Below the pieces are notes generated by a model. It was not told the DNA's origin. It saw only the letters and a list, made by a program, of their open reading frames with translations, and ran no database searches. The position numbers and the translations under genes were made by a program. Shown piece by piece: positions 47,330 through 58,313 of a DNA stretch of 64,000 nt; the stretch's first letter is position 1, and each line of letters begins with the position of its first letter. Source of the DNA: Pseudomonadota bacterium (GTDB taxonomy: Bacteria > Pseudomonadota > Gammaproteobacteria > Steroidobacterales > Steroidobacteraceae); NCBI GenBank assembly GCA_021808195.1, contig JAKBCE010000004.1, positions 124,001 to 188,000 of the forward strand, in the 5' to 3' direction.

Positions 47330-48193
47330 ATGCCAGGCACCAAGGAAATCCGCGCCAAGATCGCGAGTGTGAAGAACACTCAGAAGATCACTCGCGCCAT
47401 GCAGATGGTGGCGACCAGCAAGATGCGCCGCGCGCAGGAGCGCATGCGCGCTGCGCGCCCCTATGCCGAGAGGATGCGCAACGTCATCGGCCACCTGACC
47501 GAGGCGAATCCGGACTACCGCAGCCCCTACCTGCAGGTCCGCGACACGGTACGCAACATCGGCATCATCGTCGTGTCCACCGACCGTGGCCTCGCCGGCG
47601 CGCTCAATGCCAATGTGTTCAAGCAGACCCTGCTGCTGATGCGCGAGTGGCAGAGCAAGGGCGCGGCCGTGAAGCTCTGCCTGGTGGGCGCCAAGGGGAT
47701 GGCATTTTTCCGCCGTCTCGATGCCCAGATCCTCGCCAGCGCTTCGCATCTCGGCGACCGGCCGCACGTGAAAGACCTGATCGGGACCGTGAAGGTCATG
47801 CTGGATGCGTACCGGGACGGGCAGATCGACCGGCTGTTCCTGGTGAACGCCGAGTTCGTGAACACCATGACCCAGCGCCCCTCGACCGGACAGCTCCTGC
47901 CCGTCGAGCCGATCGATACCGAGAGCCTCGCCGAGCACTGGGATTATCTCTACGAGCCCGAGGCGGCGCAGATTCTCGATGGACTGCTGATGCGTTACAT
48001 CGAATCGCAGGTGTACCGTGCAGCGGTCGAGAACGTCGCCTCGGAAATGGCGGCACGGATGGTGGCCATGAAGGCCGCCACCGACAATGCCGGCAAGCTG
48101 ATCAATGAAATGCAACTGATTTACAACAAGGCCCGTCAGGCCGCGATCACCAAGGAACTGGCCGAGATCGTGGGCGGCGCGGCTGCGGTTTAA
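47330..48193 (+). CDS. atpG: ATP synthase F1 subunit gamma
   Basis: This 287-residue central shaft subunit has long N- and C-terminal helices ([35 protein letters not shown]) and the middle [15 protein letters not shown]. The length matches E. coli exactly. It follows atpA after 46 bp and leads into atpD after 12 bp. Confidence 0.97.
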   Translation: MPGTKEIRAKIASVKNTQKITRAMQMVATSKMRRAQERMRAARPYAERMRNVIGHLTEANPDYRSPYLQVRDTVRNIGIIVVSTDRGLAGALNANVFKQTLLLMREWQSKGAAVKLCLVGAKGMAFFRRLDAQILASASHLGDRPHVKDLIGTVKVMLDAYRDGQIDRLFLVNAEFVNTMTQRPSTGQLLPVEPIDTESLAEHWDYLYEPEAAQILDGLLMRYIESQVYRAAVENVASEMAARMVAMKAATDNAGKLINEMQLIYNKARQAAITKELAEIVGGAAAV

Positions 48194-49636
<1,443 letters not shown>

Positions 49637-49646
49637 GAGAGCCCGC

Positions 49647-50075
49647 ATGGCCGAACCGCACACCATTCACGTCGACATCGTCAGCGCCGAGGGCGAGATC
49701 TTCTCCGGGGCCGCGACCATGGTGTTCGCACCGGCTTCGCAGGGCGAGATCGGCGTGGCTCCGCGCCACGCGCCGCTGCTCTCGATGCTCAAGCCCGGCG
49801 AGGTGCGTGTGCAGACGCCCGACGGTCCGGAGCAGCTCTTCTTTGTCGGCGGCGGCGCGATCGAAGTGCAGCCGAACCACGTCACGGTGCTTGCCGATAC
49901 GGCGATGCGCGCCCGGGACATCGACGAGGCGGCGGCCCTGGCCGCCAAGCAGCGTGCCGAGGAGGCGCTGAAGGACCGCACTGACCACATCAGTCAGGCC
50001 GAGGCCCTTGCCGAACTGGCACGTGCCGCAGCGCAGCTGAAGGTCCTCGAGCGATTGCGCAAGCTACGCGTCTGA
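49647..50075 (+). CDS. atpC: ATP synthase F1 subunit epsilon
   Basis: This 142-residue subunit has the beta-sandwich (HVDIVSAEGEIFSGAATMVF; GEIGVAPRHAPLLSMLKPG) and the C-terminal two-helix part that inhibits hydrolysis. It is the last ATP synthase gene; glmU starts 34 bp later, as in many gammaproteobacteria. Confidence 0.96.
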   Translation: MAEPHTIHVDIVSAEGEIFSGAATMVFAPASQGEIGVAPRHAPLLSMLKPGEVRVQTPDGPEQLFFVGGGAIEVQPNHVTVLADTAMRARDIDEAAALAAKQRAEEALKDRTDHISQAEALAELARAAAQLKVLERLRKLRV

Positions 50076-50109
50076 CGACGCGCCCCGCGATGCGCGGCAT
50101 AATGAGCGG

Positions 50110-51504
50110 ATGAGCACACCAGTCCGCGCGCCCTCGGTGGCGCTTTCCGTCGTGATTCTCGCAGCCGGCGAAGGCAAGCGCATGAAGTCTCGCCTGCCCA
50201 AGGTGCTGCAGCCGCTCTGCGGGCGGCCGCTGCTCGCGCACGTGCTGGCAACGGCCCGGGCGCTCGCGCCCGCCCGGATACATGTCGTCTACGGCCATGG
50301 CGCCGAGCAGGTTCGTGCCGCGTTTCCGGATGCGGGTCTGAACTGGGTGCATCAGGCCGAGCAGCACGGTACCGGCCATGCGCTGCAGCAGGCCGCGCCG
50401 CACATCGCCGATGGCGAGGTGGTGCTCGTGCTGTATGGCGATGTTCCCCTGCTGCGGGCAGCGACGCTGGCACGCCTGGTGGCGATCGCTGCTGCCGGCG
50501 AGCTGGCCCTGCTGACCATGGCGCCGCAGGACCCGACCGGCTATGGCCGCATCGTGCGCGATGCGGCAGGTCGCGTCGCGCGCATCGTTGAACAGAAGGA
50601 CGCCGCCGGTGAGGAATTGCGCATCGGGGAGTGCAACACGGGCGTGCTCGCCGCGCCGGCGCAGCGCCTGAAGCAATGGCTGGCCAGTCTGCGCAACGAC
50701 AATGCTCAGCGTGAATACTACCTCACGGACGTGATCGGCCTGGCCGCAAGCTCCGGAGTCACCGTGACGCCGGTGCAGCTCGCCGACCCCATCGAGGCGT
50801 TGGGCGTCAACGACAAGGAGCAGCTCGCGCAGCTCGAAGGGGTCTGCCGTCGCAACACGGCGCATGAGCTGATGCGCGCGGGAGTCACCGTTGTCGACCC
50901 GCTGCGACTCGATGTGCGTGCTGACGTCTCGCATGGCCAGGACGTGTTTATCGACGTCAACGTGGTACTCGAGGGGCGCGTCAAACTCGGCAACCGAGTG
51001 CGCATCGGTCCGGGTTGTGTGATCCGCGACAGCGAGATCGGCGACGATACCGAACTGTTTGCGTATTCCGTGCTGGATGGCGCCGTGATCGGCAGCTCTG
51101 CACGCATCGGACCGTTCTCGCGCGTGCGTCCGACGAGCCATCTCGCCGATGGGGTGCATATCGGCAATTTTGTCGAGGTGAAAAACGCCTCGCTCGGCAC
51201 CGAGTCGAAGGCCAATCACCTCTCGTACGTCGGGGATGCCGAAGTCGGCGCCGAGGTCAATATCGGCGCAGGCACCATCATCGCGAACTACGATGGCGCC
51301 AACAAACATCGGACCCGCATCGGCAATCGGGCGCATACCGGCTCGAACAGCGTGCTGGTGGCGCCGATCACCGTCGGCGAGGGCGCTACCATTGCTGCCG
51401 GCTCCACGGTTGCCCAGGAAGTCCCGCCCGGCAAGCTCACCATCGCCCGAGCCCGTCAGACGACCGTCGACGGTTGGCAGCGACCCGTTAAGAAGAAGAC
51501 CTGA
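50110..51504 (+). CDS. glmU: Bifunctional UDP-GlcNAc pyrophosphorylase / GlcN-1-P acetyltransferase
   Basis: This 464-residue cytoplasmic enzyme makes UDP-GlcNAc for peptidoglycan and LPS. The N-terminal uridylyltransferase has ILAAGEGKRMKSRLPKVLQP and QAEQHGTGHALQQ. From about residue 250 the left-handed beta-helix acetyltransferase follows, with GDAEVGAEVNIGAGTIIANY and the C-terminal GATIAAGSTVAQEVPPGKL. Together with glmS it forms the amino-sugar branch. Its end overlaps the convergent CHAD gene by 17 bp. Confidence 0.97.
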   Translation: MSTPVRAPSVALSVVILAAGEGKRMKSRLPKVLQPLCGRPLLAHVLATARALAPARIHVVYGHGAEQVRAAFPDAGLNWVHQAEQHGTGHALQQAAPHIADGEVVLVLYGDVPLLRAATLARLVAIAAAGELALLTMAPQDPTGYGRIVRDAAGRVARIVEQKDAAGEELRIGECNTGVLAAPAQRLKQWLASLRNDNAQREYYLTDVIGLAASSGVTVTPVQLADPIEALGVNDKEQLAQLEGVCRRNTAHELMRAGVTVVDPLRLDVRADVSHGQDVFIDVNVVLEGRVKLGNRVRIGPGCVIRDSEIGDDTELFAYSVLDGAVIGSSARIGPFSRVRPTSHLADGVHIGNFVEVKNASLGTESKANHLSYVGDAEVGAEVNIGAGTIIANYDGANKHRTRIGNRAHTGSNSVLVAPITVGEGATIAAGSTVAQEVPPGKLTIARARQTTVDGWQRPVKKKT

Positions 51505-52393
51505 GGGCGGCGGCGCCAGGCCGCTCAGTCTCACGCCCCAGCACCCGTGTCACGAGCGCTTCAGGGCGATCCTGATAGGTCCGCTGAGCGAGCGCGAACG
51601 CTGCGGTCACGAGACGCTCGCGCCGCTTCGCAATACGTGCCAGGAGTCGCTTGCGCGATTTGGCGGGCAACGACGCTGCCAATACCTTGCTGTGCAGCAC
51701 GGCGAGATTGTGCTCGTCACCCAGCAGATCCGATAGTCGGTGAGTGGCCGAAATCAGCGCTCGATTCCTCGAGGTGTGGGGTCCGGTGAGCGCCTCGAGC
51801 TGATGCCACAGATACTTTGTCTGCTTGCGCAACTCGTGGAGATTCGCGACTGTGGGTCGCGCCTGGGCGTGCTCGAGCGCTGCACGCGTGCGGCCATAGA
51901 CTCGCTGCAGCCCCAGGGACAACACGGCCCGGTCATAACGGCTGGCCGGTTTTTCCATCAGCCGGCGCCGGACGGTGCGCAGGGATTTGCACGCCTGCCT
52001 GAGGCAAACTCCGTCGGTCCGCAGCCGGCCCCGCGAGTGCGCATGCTCGCGCTCGAGGTGGGCGCACAGATTGCGCTCCGGCGCCGTTGCCGGGGACGCA
52101 CAGGGGAGGTCTCTCAGCGTGTCGAGGAGCACCTTGCTGTCTCTAGCGGCGCTGAGCGAGCGGGCGACGTCGCGCAACAGAGCATTGTCGTGGTGGTAGT
52201 CATCGCTGCGCAGCGCCGGTCGCATCAACCGCAACATCGCGCGCACACGTTTCAGGTCCTTGCGTACCGCATGAACTGCCCGATCGGAGAGCGGCCGGTG
52301 TTCGAGCCAGCCGATGGCCTCGGCCAGACTTTGGCGGGCGATGTGCCGTACGTCGGCCGGGCAGCATTCAGGGGAGCGGGACGGCGGGCTCAC
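51488..52393 (-). CDS. CHAD domain-containing protein
   Basis: This 301-residue protein is a helical CHAD domain, rich in conserved His, Arg and Lys: VHAVRKDLKRVRAMLRLMRP near the N-terminus and NLHELRKQTKYLWHQLE in the second repeat, then LSDLLGDEHNLAVL. CHAD proteins bind inorganic polyphosphate; a CYTH triphosphatase partner is not adjacent. The GTG start at 52393 follows TTGAGG and should be treated as approximate. The gene is convergent with glmU and divergent from glmS. Confidence 0.88.
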   Translation of the reverse strand: MSPPSRSPECCPADVRHIARQSLAEAIGWLEHRPLSDRAVHAVRKDLKRVRAMLRLMRPALRSDDYHHDNALLRDVARSLSAARDSKVLLDTLRDLPCASPATAPERNLCAHLEREHAHSRGRLRTDGVCLRQACKSLRTVRRRLMEKPASRYDRAVLSLGLQRVYGRTRAALEHAQARPTVANLHELRKQTKYLWHQLEALTGPHTSRNRALISATHRLSDLLGDEHNLAVLHSKVLAASLPAKSRKRLLARIAKRRERLVTAAFALAQRTYQDRPEALVTRVLGRETERPGAAALRSSS

Positions 52394-52762
52394 ACCTCAA
52401 GCCTAAGATATCGTGCGAGCGCACAGTATCCGCAATCTCCCTGACGGAGCGGTCCATGGGGCCTACGGGTCGGTCGGGACGCTGAGCCGTGCCCGAGCAC
52501 GAGAACTCGTGGCTTGCCGGGCCGGCACCGACGCTCACACAGGCAAGTGGACGGAACACCGCCCGCAAGCCCGGTCCGCGGCGCTCCAACCCCCTCGGCT
52601 GCCCACGGCCACCGCGGCAGCGACCTGCCGGTCCGGGTGGCAGGTCCGAGACATCCGGGTCAGCCGAGGCTCAAGTTCCTGCTCGAAATGTGCACCGTGC
52701 CTGCCGCGCCACCGCCACTTGAGGCAAACTGAGCGCCCCTTAGGGCAGCCAAGGTCTGAACC
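52394..52762. other. 369-bp region upstream of glmS, no gene found
   Basis: No convincing coding frame, riboswitch or glmS-type ribozyme is seen. Short open frames here lack ribosome sites and family resemblance. The region should hold promoters for glmS (plus) and for the CHAD gene (minus), but I cannot point to good hexamers. A leader of this size could house GlmZ-type small RNA pairing, which is speculation. Confidence 0.4.
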
Positions 52763-54595
52763 ATGTGCGGAATCGTCGGCGCGATTGCCGAGCGCAATAT
52801 CGTCCCGGTCCTGATCGAGGGCCTGCGGCGCCTCGAGTACCGCGGCTATGATTCCGCGGGCCTGGCGGTCATCGATACCGGCAAGCTCGCCCGACTGCGC
52901 ACGGTCGGCAAGGTCAAGAAGCTCGAGGAGGCGCTGGCTGCCGCGCCGGTTGGCGGTGCGGCCGGCATTGCCCATACGCGCTGGGCTACGCACGGCGTCC
53001 CCAGCGAGCGCAACGCGCATCCGCACGTCTCGCGCGAAGGTCTGGCGATCGTTCACAATGGCATCATCGAAAACCACGAGGCGTTGCGCAGCGATCTCGC
53101 GGACCGCGGCTATCAATTCACGTCGGAAACGGACACCGAAGTCGTTGCACACCGCATCCACTTCCACCTGCAGCGCGAACCTGACTTGTTCAAGGCAGTG
53201 CGCGCTGCGGTCGCTGAATTGCACGGTGCGTATGCGCTCGCAGTGATCAGCGAGAAAGACCCCGACCGACTGGTGGTGGCGCGCCAAGGCTGTCCGGTAG
53301 TGATCGGTCTCGGGGTCGCAGAGAACTTCGTCGCCTCTGACGTTGCGGCACTGCTGCCGGTGACCCGACGTTTCATGTTCCTGGAAGAGGGCGATGTCGC
53401 AGAAATCCGCCGCCAGTCGGTGCGCATCGTCGGACCCGACGGCCAGGACGTCGAGCGGGCCGTACGGGAAAGCGAACTGAGCTCCGATGCCGCCGACAAA
53501 GGCCCATACCGTCACTTCATGCTCAAAGAAATCCATGAGCAGCCGCGTGCGATTGCCGAGACGCTCGCTGAGCGGGTGGTGCATGGCCGCCTGCTCGAGG
53601 CGGCCTTCGGGCCCGCGGCGACGGCGGTTTTCAAGCGCACCGCCGGTGTGCACATCGTCGCCTGCGGCACCAGCTATCACGCCGCCACGGTGGCGCGCTA
53701 TTTCATCGAGCAGATCTGCCGTATTCCATGTGCTGTCGACATCGCCAGCGAATACCGCTACCGCAACCCGCTGGTTCCGCCGGACTCGCTGTTCGTCACC
53801 ATCTCTCAATCCGGTGAAACGGCCGATACCCTGGCCGCATTGCGTCTCGCCAAACAATCCGGTTATCTCTCGACGCTTGCCATCTGCAACGTTCCGGAAA
53901 GCTCGCTGGTGCGCGAATCGGAGCTCGTCATGCTGACGCGCGCCGGACCGGAAATTGGCGTCGCTTCGACCAAGGCCTTCACCACACAGCTCACCGCTCT
54001 GGCCATGCTCACCGTCGCGCTCGCCCGTCATCACGGCGGTGATCCTGAGCGTGAACAGGGACTCGTGACGCGGCTAATCGAACTGCCTGGGCTGATCGAA
54101 AAGGCGCTCACCCTCGATCCGGTGATCCATCGGCTCGCTGAGCGGTTTGCCGACAAGCACCATACGCTGTTCCTCGGTCGCGGCGCGCTCTATCCGATCG
54201 CCATGGAAGGTGCGCTGAAGCTGAAGGAGATCTCCTATATCCACGCCGAGAGCTACCCGGCCGGTGAGCTCAAGCACGGTCCGCTCGCGCTCGTGGATGC
54301 CGACATGCCGGTGATTGCCGTCGCACCCAACAACGATCTGCTCGAAAAGTTGAAATCGAACCTGATGGAAGTGCGCGCCAGGGGCGGCGAACTCATCGTA
54401 TTCGCAGATCCCGAATCGGGGCTGCAGCCGAGTGATGGGGTCACGGTCATCGAGATGCCGAAGCACGTGACGTATTTCCAGGCACCCGCGGTGTACACTA
54501 TTCCGCTGCAATTGCTGGCTTACCACGTGGCGATCCTCAAGGGCACCGACGTCGATCAACCTCGTAACCTCGCCAAGAGCGTAACGGTGGAATAG
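52763..54595 (+). CDS. glmS: Glutamine-fructose-6-phosphate aminotransferase (isomerizing)
   Basis: This 610-residue enzyme makes glucosamine-6-phosphate from fructose-6-phosphate and glutamine, the first step to UDP-GlcNAc. The N-terminal glutaminase starts [12 protein letters not shown] with nucleophile Cys2. Two SIS domains follow, with [26 protein letters not shown] and [20 protein letters not shown]. The C-terminus [11 protein letters not shown] is identical in form to E. coli. Its 3' end is the known recognition target of Tn7 TnsD, and a Tn7-like end lies 25 bp downstream. Confidence 0.98.
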   Translation: MCGIVGAIAERNIVPVLIEGLRRLEYRGYDSAGLAVIDTGKLARLRTVGKVKKLEEALAAAPVGGAAGIAHTRWATHGVPSERNAHPHVSREGLAIVHNGIIENHEALRSDLADRGYQFTSETDTEVVAHRIHFHLQREPDLFKAVRAAVAELHGAYALAVISEKDPDRLVVARQGCPVVIGLGVAENFVASDVAALLPVTRRFMFLEEGDVAEIRRQSVRIVGPDGQDVERAVRESELSSDAADKGPYRHFMLKEIHEQPRAIAETLAERVVHGRLLEAAFGPAATAVFKRTAGVHIVACGTSYHAATVARYFIEQICRIPCAVDIASEYRYRNPLVPPDSLFVTISQSGETADTLAALRLAKQSGYLSTLAICNVPESSLVRESELVMLTRAGPEIGVASTKAFTTQLTALAMLTVALARHHGGDPEREQGLVTRLIELPGLIEKALTLDPVIHRLAERFADKHHTLFLGRGALYPIAMEGALKLKEISYIHAESYPAGELKHGPLALVDADMPVIAVAPNNDLLEKLKSNLMEVRARGGELIVFADPESGLQPSDGVTVIEMPKHVTYFQAPAVYTIPLQLLAYHVAILKGTDVDQPRNLAKSVTVE

Positions 54596-54620
54596 AAGAC
54601 TCGTTGGAAGCGGCCATTTT
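54560..54620 (+). other. attTn7-like target site (glmS 3' end plus 25 bp)
   Basis: The last codons of glmS, which encode the conserved AKSVTVE tail, correspond to the TnsD-binding part of attTn7. The insertion point is 25 bp after the TAG stop (54593-54595). The five bases before the element, ATTTT at 54616-54620, are the predicted target-site duplication and should recur at the far end. Confidence 0.65.
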
Positions 54621-54630
54621 TGTGCGTCTG

Positions 54631-54710
54631 AATTAAAGTTGTTACCCCGAAATCAAAATCCTTACCTAGGAAATAAAGTCGTTACCCACGAAACAAAGTC
54701 GTTTCCTAGA
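54631..54710. repeat. Four tandem 20-bp repeats (TnsB-type binding sites)
   Basis: Units begin at 54631, 54651, 54671 and 54691, with exact 20-bp spacing. The consensus is AAWNAAAGTCGTTACCYAGR. The AAAG/AAAA core recurs at 54635, 54655, 54675 and 54695. The first unit starts 10 bp inside the TGT terminus. The AATAAAGTC core of unit 3 resembles the TnsB sites of the Tn7 right end as I recall them. Four closely packed sites is the right-end arrangement. Confidence 0.75.
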
Positions 54711-54830
54711 AATTGAGCGCATTTTTTCCAAGGGCAATTGTGCCCTGCCGGACAACACTAACCTCCTACAGCGGTCTTGGTGGCGCGAGCTCAAGCCGCT
54801 GGGTGCAATGCGACCTGATCGGAGATCGTT

Positions 54831-57800
54831 CTAACTGAGGTCCAGCACGCCTGCGCGTCCAGCTGCTACGAGAGGTTCGACAGCCTCCCGGACGCTCTCG
54901 TGATGAGTGAAGAGCAGGACCTGTGTGGTCAAGCCGAAGTTCGCCAGGACCTCCAGGGCTGCGGCGGTGCGTGCGTCGTCGAAATGGACGAGTAGGTCGT
55001 CGGCCACGAATGGAAGGGGCTCGGCGGCCGCGCAGTATGATTCGAGTCCGGCGAGACGGAAAGAGAGGTAAAGCTGATCGCGTGCGCCGTCGCTCATCAA
55101 ACCGACCGGCACTGAACGTCCGAATCTATCAAGTCCGACGACGACGGGTTGGCCCTTGTCGTCAATGTCGGCGGCGACGCCTGAGAAGGCGTTCCGCGTC
55201 AGGATGGACATAAGTGCGCCTGCTCGCGCGATCAAGGGATCTTGCTGCTGGGCACGGACCTTTGCGATCGCCTCCTTCAGAAGGTCGCGAGCGAGTGCGG
55301 CCGGAACGTAGCGTTCTGCCACCAAGTGCAGGTCAGCGATAGCGGCTTCTCGAGCCGCCAGGGCAGCGTTGAAGCCCTTCTCGTCCAGTGCCTCCTCAAA
55401 TTCGGCCCTCGCTTTCACTGCCGCCTCGATCGCTTGAGTGTGGACCGCTTCCAGCGCCTCGACGTCTCCAGCAAGCTTTGTCTCTTCCGCCCTCAGCGAG
55501 TCCGGGTCTGCACCTTGCCAATCAGCTCGCAACTCCGCTTCGGATACGCCGCCACCCGCGGCTGCGAGCGTTTGGAGGAGTTGCTGTTCGGCTGCCCGCC
55601 GCTCCCGGCGCTCCAGATGCCGCAGGCGAATCTTCGCCAGTCCAGCCTCGTCGTCCGCTGGCAGGCCCGCTTGGCTGCACAGATCTTCAAACGCGGCCGC
55701 TGCGTTCTGGGCTGCCGTCTCACTATCAGTGGCATCCTGCTGGTTCTGCTTGAGCTCGTCGGCCAGCGCTTCGTGCTTGGTCAATTTGGCTTGGTGCTCT
55801 GACCAGCGCCGCTGGATAAGCTCGACTTTAGCGAGAGCGTTCTCCGGGAGCTGTAGCCCCAATCTCCGACCGAGCGCATCGGCATTTTGGATGACAGCTG
55901 CTTCGTCCTCGTCCATGCGGGCCAGCCGTCGGCGCGTGGTGGTCAGGGTGGTCAAGACACCCTCGGCGGCCGCCCATTCCATCGCTGCTGCTGCGGCGTC
56001 GTCTAGCGAAATTTTGGGATCCAGGCCCAGCTTCGGAAGGGCCACAGCCCAGGCGGAGTTCCACTCGATTTCCGCTGCTTTCAGCGTGTCAAGCCGCTCC
56101 TTTGCTCCTTGGAACTCAATGTGGTCTTTCTCGAGCTTGACCAGATCCCGTTTGAAGTCGGCGTACGCTTCCTCATGAGCCGCTATGGCAGCAAGCGCTT
56201 TGCGGACTCGATCCCCGAGCGTCACTCCCTCCTTCGGGTCGATTCCCGCCGTCTGTTCCACATGGACCAGCAACTCGAGCGGACCGCTCAGCAGGCTCTC
56301 GGCAGCTTGGACCTGCCCAAGTTGTATGTTGGCTTCATCAGTGGTCGTCAGGGTAGCCTCGCGACGACTGGCGGCATCCTCCAGGGCACGAGGCTCCGGG
56401 TAGAGCTTGGTGGCGATAGGAAAGGCCGTGGCGAGAGCCTCCGTCCTCGCTGCGATGAGCACCTTCAGGCGCTCGACCTCGGATCGGGCGGCTAGCTTCC
56501 GGGTTGCGGCTGCTTCGCTCAGACGAAGGGCCTGCGCGTGCTCGGCGGCACGCTGGGCTTCCGCCGCGCGGCGGTCGACCAGATCGTCCGCTGTGGCGAT
56601 GGCTCTGTCTGCCTTATCCACGTCGCGGGCGCGAGCGTCATCGGCTGCGTTCCATCTTCCTGCCCGATAAGCCTCACGAAGGGGTTCCAGGGCTTGCCCT
56701 CGCGCCTCGCGGGCAGCGCGGACCAATTCATTCGTTGCAGGGACGCCCCCTTGAGAGAGTCGCCCAGCTTCGATGACTTGCAGGGTCTGTTCAGCTTCCG
56801 CCTCGGCCGCCGCCTTCGCCTCGGCGCGCAGCTGCGCATCGAGCTCCTCCAAGACGCGCAATTCCTCCGTCATGCGCTGGATGCTTGGGAACGGGGTCTG
56901 CGCCAAGCTGTCAAGGTCATCGAACCCTAGGGTGACCGCAGCGTCCTGAGCCTTGGTCAGCGCGGTTTGCGCTTGGCGACGGCGCAGGTCAGCAGCCTGC
57001 GCTGCGCTGGGCAGCGAGGCGATCTCAGCAGCCGTCACACCAAGCGGCCGGCATTTTTCCGTTGCCTTGGCGTCCGCGATTCTCTGCTGGAGCTTGCTAA
57101 GTTCTCTATCGAGTTCCTTGAGCCGCGCGGTGGCCGCTTCCAGTTGGGGTTCGCGGCGCTGTGCCTCAGCGACTAGGGTGCGGACTCGCGCTACATCCGC
57201 TCGGGGTGGAAGTCGCCCGACGAGGTCATCCTCGGGGCCTGCGCCCAGGCGTCGGCGAAGCTCGGTGAGCTTCTGTTCAGCTTCGGTGAGTTCCTTGATC
57301 CGGTTCGGTCGGTCTTCGCGCTGTCTTGCGACGATGACCCGTCTCTGCGCCAAATCCAAAACCTCCGCTTCAGCCGCGCTCCAATCCGGGTCGATGTTGA
57401 GTTCAGCCAAGCGTGTCGCCAGCCCCTCTGTGCGGCCCCGGGCTAGGGCGGCCGCCTCCCTCGCCTGCACGAGCTTGTCTTTGGCGGCTGCGACCACCTC
57501 GTCGAAATCATCAGGAAGTTGCGGCAGGTCATCCAACGATGCGAGCGCCGCTCGTGTTTCATCTAGTTGCCGGAGCGGGTTCGCCACTCGCGCATTGCGC
57601 TGGGCCTTAGAAAGCCCTTTCGCCGCCACGGCCTTTTCGTCGCGCACCTCGTCCCGGCGATGTTCCGCCGCCTCGACCGCTAAGCGCAAACGCTCATATT
57701 GGCTGGTGCTCAGCACGCCCGCCTTTACTTCGCGATCGGCTGCCGTAAACGCATCCAGCGCCTTGTAAAACGCCCGCTCCGTAGAGCGCCGCGGGGAAAA

Positions 57801-58313
57801 CAGGCCGTCGATCTCCGTCTCGAGCTGTTCCAGTCTGCGCACCAGCGGGCGGAGGCCACCGCCGGCTTCGATAATCAGCCTCCCGATCTCACCTTCAGCA
57901 GTGAGCAGATCTGCACCGCCCGAGCGCAAGTCATGGTGGTCGAGGGCAAAGAAGGTTTCGAACCGATCCTTTGCTATGCCCCCCAGAAGACGGGCAAGCT
58001 GAGCCTCCTCGACGGGATTTCCTTCGCCATCCGTCAGAGTGCGACCGCGACCCTTTCGCCGGCGCAAGGTGAGCAGCGCACCGTCCGACATGCGCAAACT
58101 CGCGCTCAGCCGAAGACCGTCAGCACCGTAAAGGAGCGTCTTCGACGTCCTCTCAGGGACACCGAACAGGAAATCTTTAACAGCAGCGAGACTGGTGCTT
58201 TTCCCAGCCTCATTGGGACCATAGACAAGAGTCAAGGGAGCGTTCGGCACGAAATCGAACCTCTTCTCCTCAAAGGCCCCGTATCGCTCGATCTTGAGGC
58301 TTTCAATTCGCAT
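54831..58313 (-). CDS. YhaN-like AAA ATPase (SbcC/Rad50-type)
   Basis: This 1160-residue SMC-like ATPase is of the YhaN group. Walker A YGPNEAGKST is at residues 31-40. A very long coiled coil (about 160-950), rich in Ala, Glu, Arg and Gln, separates it from the C-terminal half-site with signature LMSDGARDQLYLSFRLAGLE, Walker B PFVADDLLVHFDD and the H-loop LLFTHHES. It is the ATPase partner of the nuclease encoded just upstream, which it overlaps by 11 bp. Together they should tether and process DNA ends like Rad50-Mre11. Located in the candidate Tn7-like cargo, it may act in repair or in defence. Confidence 0.88.
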   Translation of the reverse strand: MRIESLKIERYGAFEEKRFDFVPNAPLTLVYGPNEAGKSTSLAAVKDFLFGVPERTSKTLLYGADGLRLSASLRMSDGALLTLRRRKGRGRTLTDGEGNPVEEAQLARLLGGIAKDRFETFFALDHHDLRSGGADLLTAEGEIGRLIIEAGGGLRPLVRRLEQLETEIDGLFSPRRSTERAFYKALDAFTAADREVKAGVLSTSQYERLRLAVEAAEHRRDEVRDEKAVAAKGLSKAQRNARVANPLRQLDETRAALASLDDLPQLPDDFDEVVAAAKDKLVQAREAAALARGRTEGLATRLAELNIDPDWSAAEAEVLDLAQRRVIVARQREDRPNRIKELTEAEQKLTELRRRLGAGPEDDLVGRLPPRADVARVRTLVAEAQRREPQLEAATARLKELDRELSKLQQRIADAKATEKCRPLGVTAAEIASLPSAAQAADLRRRQAQTALTKAQDAAVTLGFDDLDSLAQTPFPSIQRMTEELRVLEELDAQLRAEAKAAAEAEAEQTLQVIEAGRLSQGGVPATNELVRAAREARGQALEPLREAYRAGRWNAADDARARDVDKADRAIATADDLVDRRAAEAQRAAEHAQALRLSEAAATRKLAARSEVERLKVLIAARTEALATAFPIATKLYPEPRALEDAASRREATLTTTDEANIQLGQVQAAESLLSGPLELLVHVEQTAGIDPKEGVTLGDRVRKALAAIAAHEEAYADFKRDLVKLEKDHIEFQGAKERLDTLKAAEIEWNSAWAVALPKLGLDPKISLDDAAAAAMEWAAAEGVLTTLTTTRRRLARMDEDEAAVIQNADALGRRLGLQLPENALAKVELIQRRWSEHQAKLTKHEALADELKQNQQDATDSETAAQNAAAAFEDLCSQAGLPADDEAGLAKIRLRHLERRERRAAEQQLLQTLAAAGGGVSEAELRADWQGADPDSLRAEETKLAGDVEALEAVHTQAIEAAVKARAEFEEALDEKGFNAALAAREAAIADLHLVAERYVPAALARDLLKEAIAKVRAQQQDPLIARAGALMSILTRNAFSGVAADIDDKGQPVVVGLDRFGRSVPVGLMSDGARDQLYLSFRLAGLESYCAAAEPLPFVADDLLVHFDDARTAAALEVLANFGLTTQVLLFTHHESVREAVEPLVAAGRAGVLDLS

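Noticed and set aside
52489..52722. A 77-codon open frame upstream of glmS
   Set aside because: It has no ribosome site and the translation is low-complexity without homology signals.
52394..52762. A glmS-type ribozyme or riboswitch
   Set aside because: The glmS ribozyme is a feature of Gram-positive bacteria, and I see no recognisable core sequence here.
54631..54710. The 20-bp repeats as a CRISPR array or plasmid iterons
   Set aside because: Units abut with no spacers, so it is not CRISPR. No replication gene is adjacent, and the fixed distance to glmS favours a transposon end.
54721..54746. A T-run followed by the hairpin AGGGCA-ATTG-TGCCCT as an intrinsic terminator
   Set aside because: The T-run is on the wrong side of the hairpin for plus-strand transcription, and on the minus strand it reads as A residues. 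The six-bp stem is weak.
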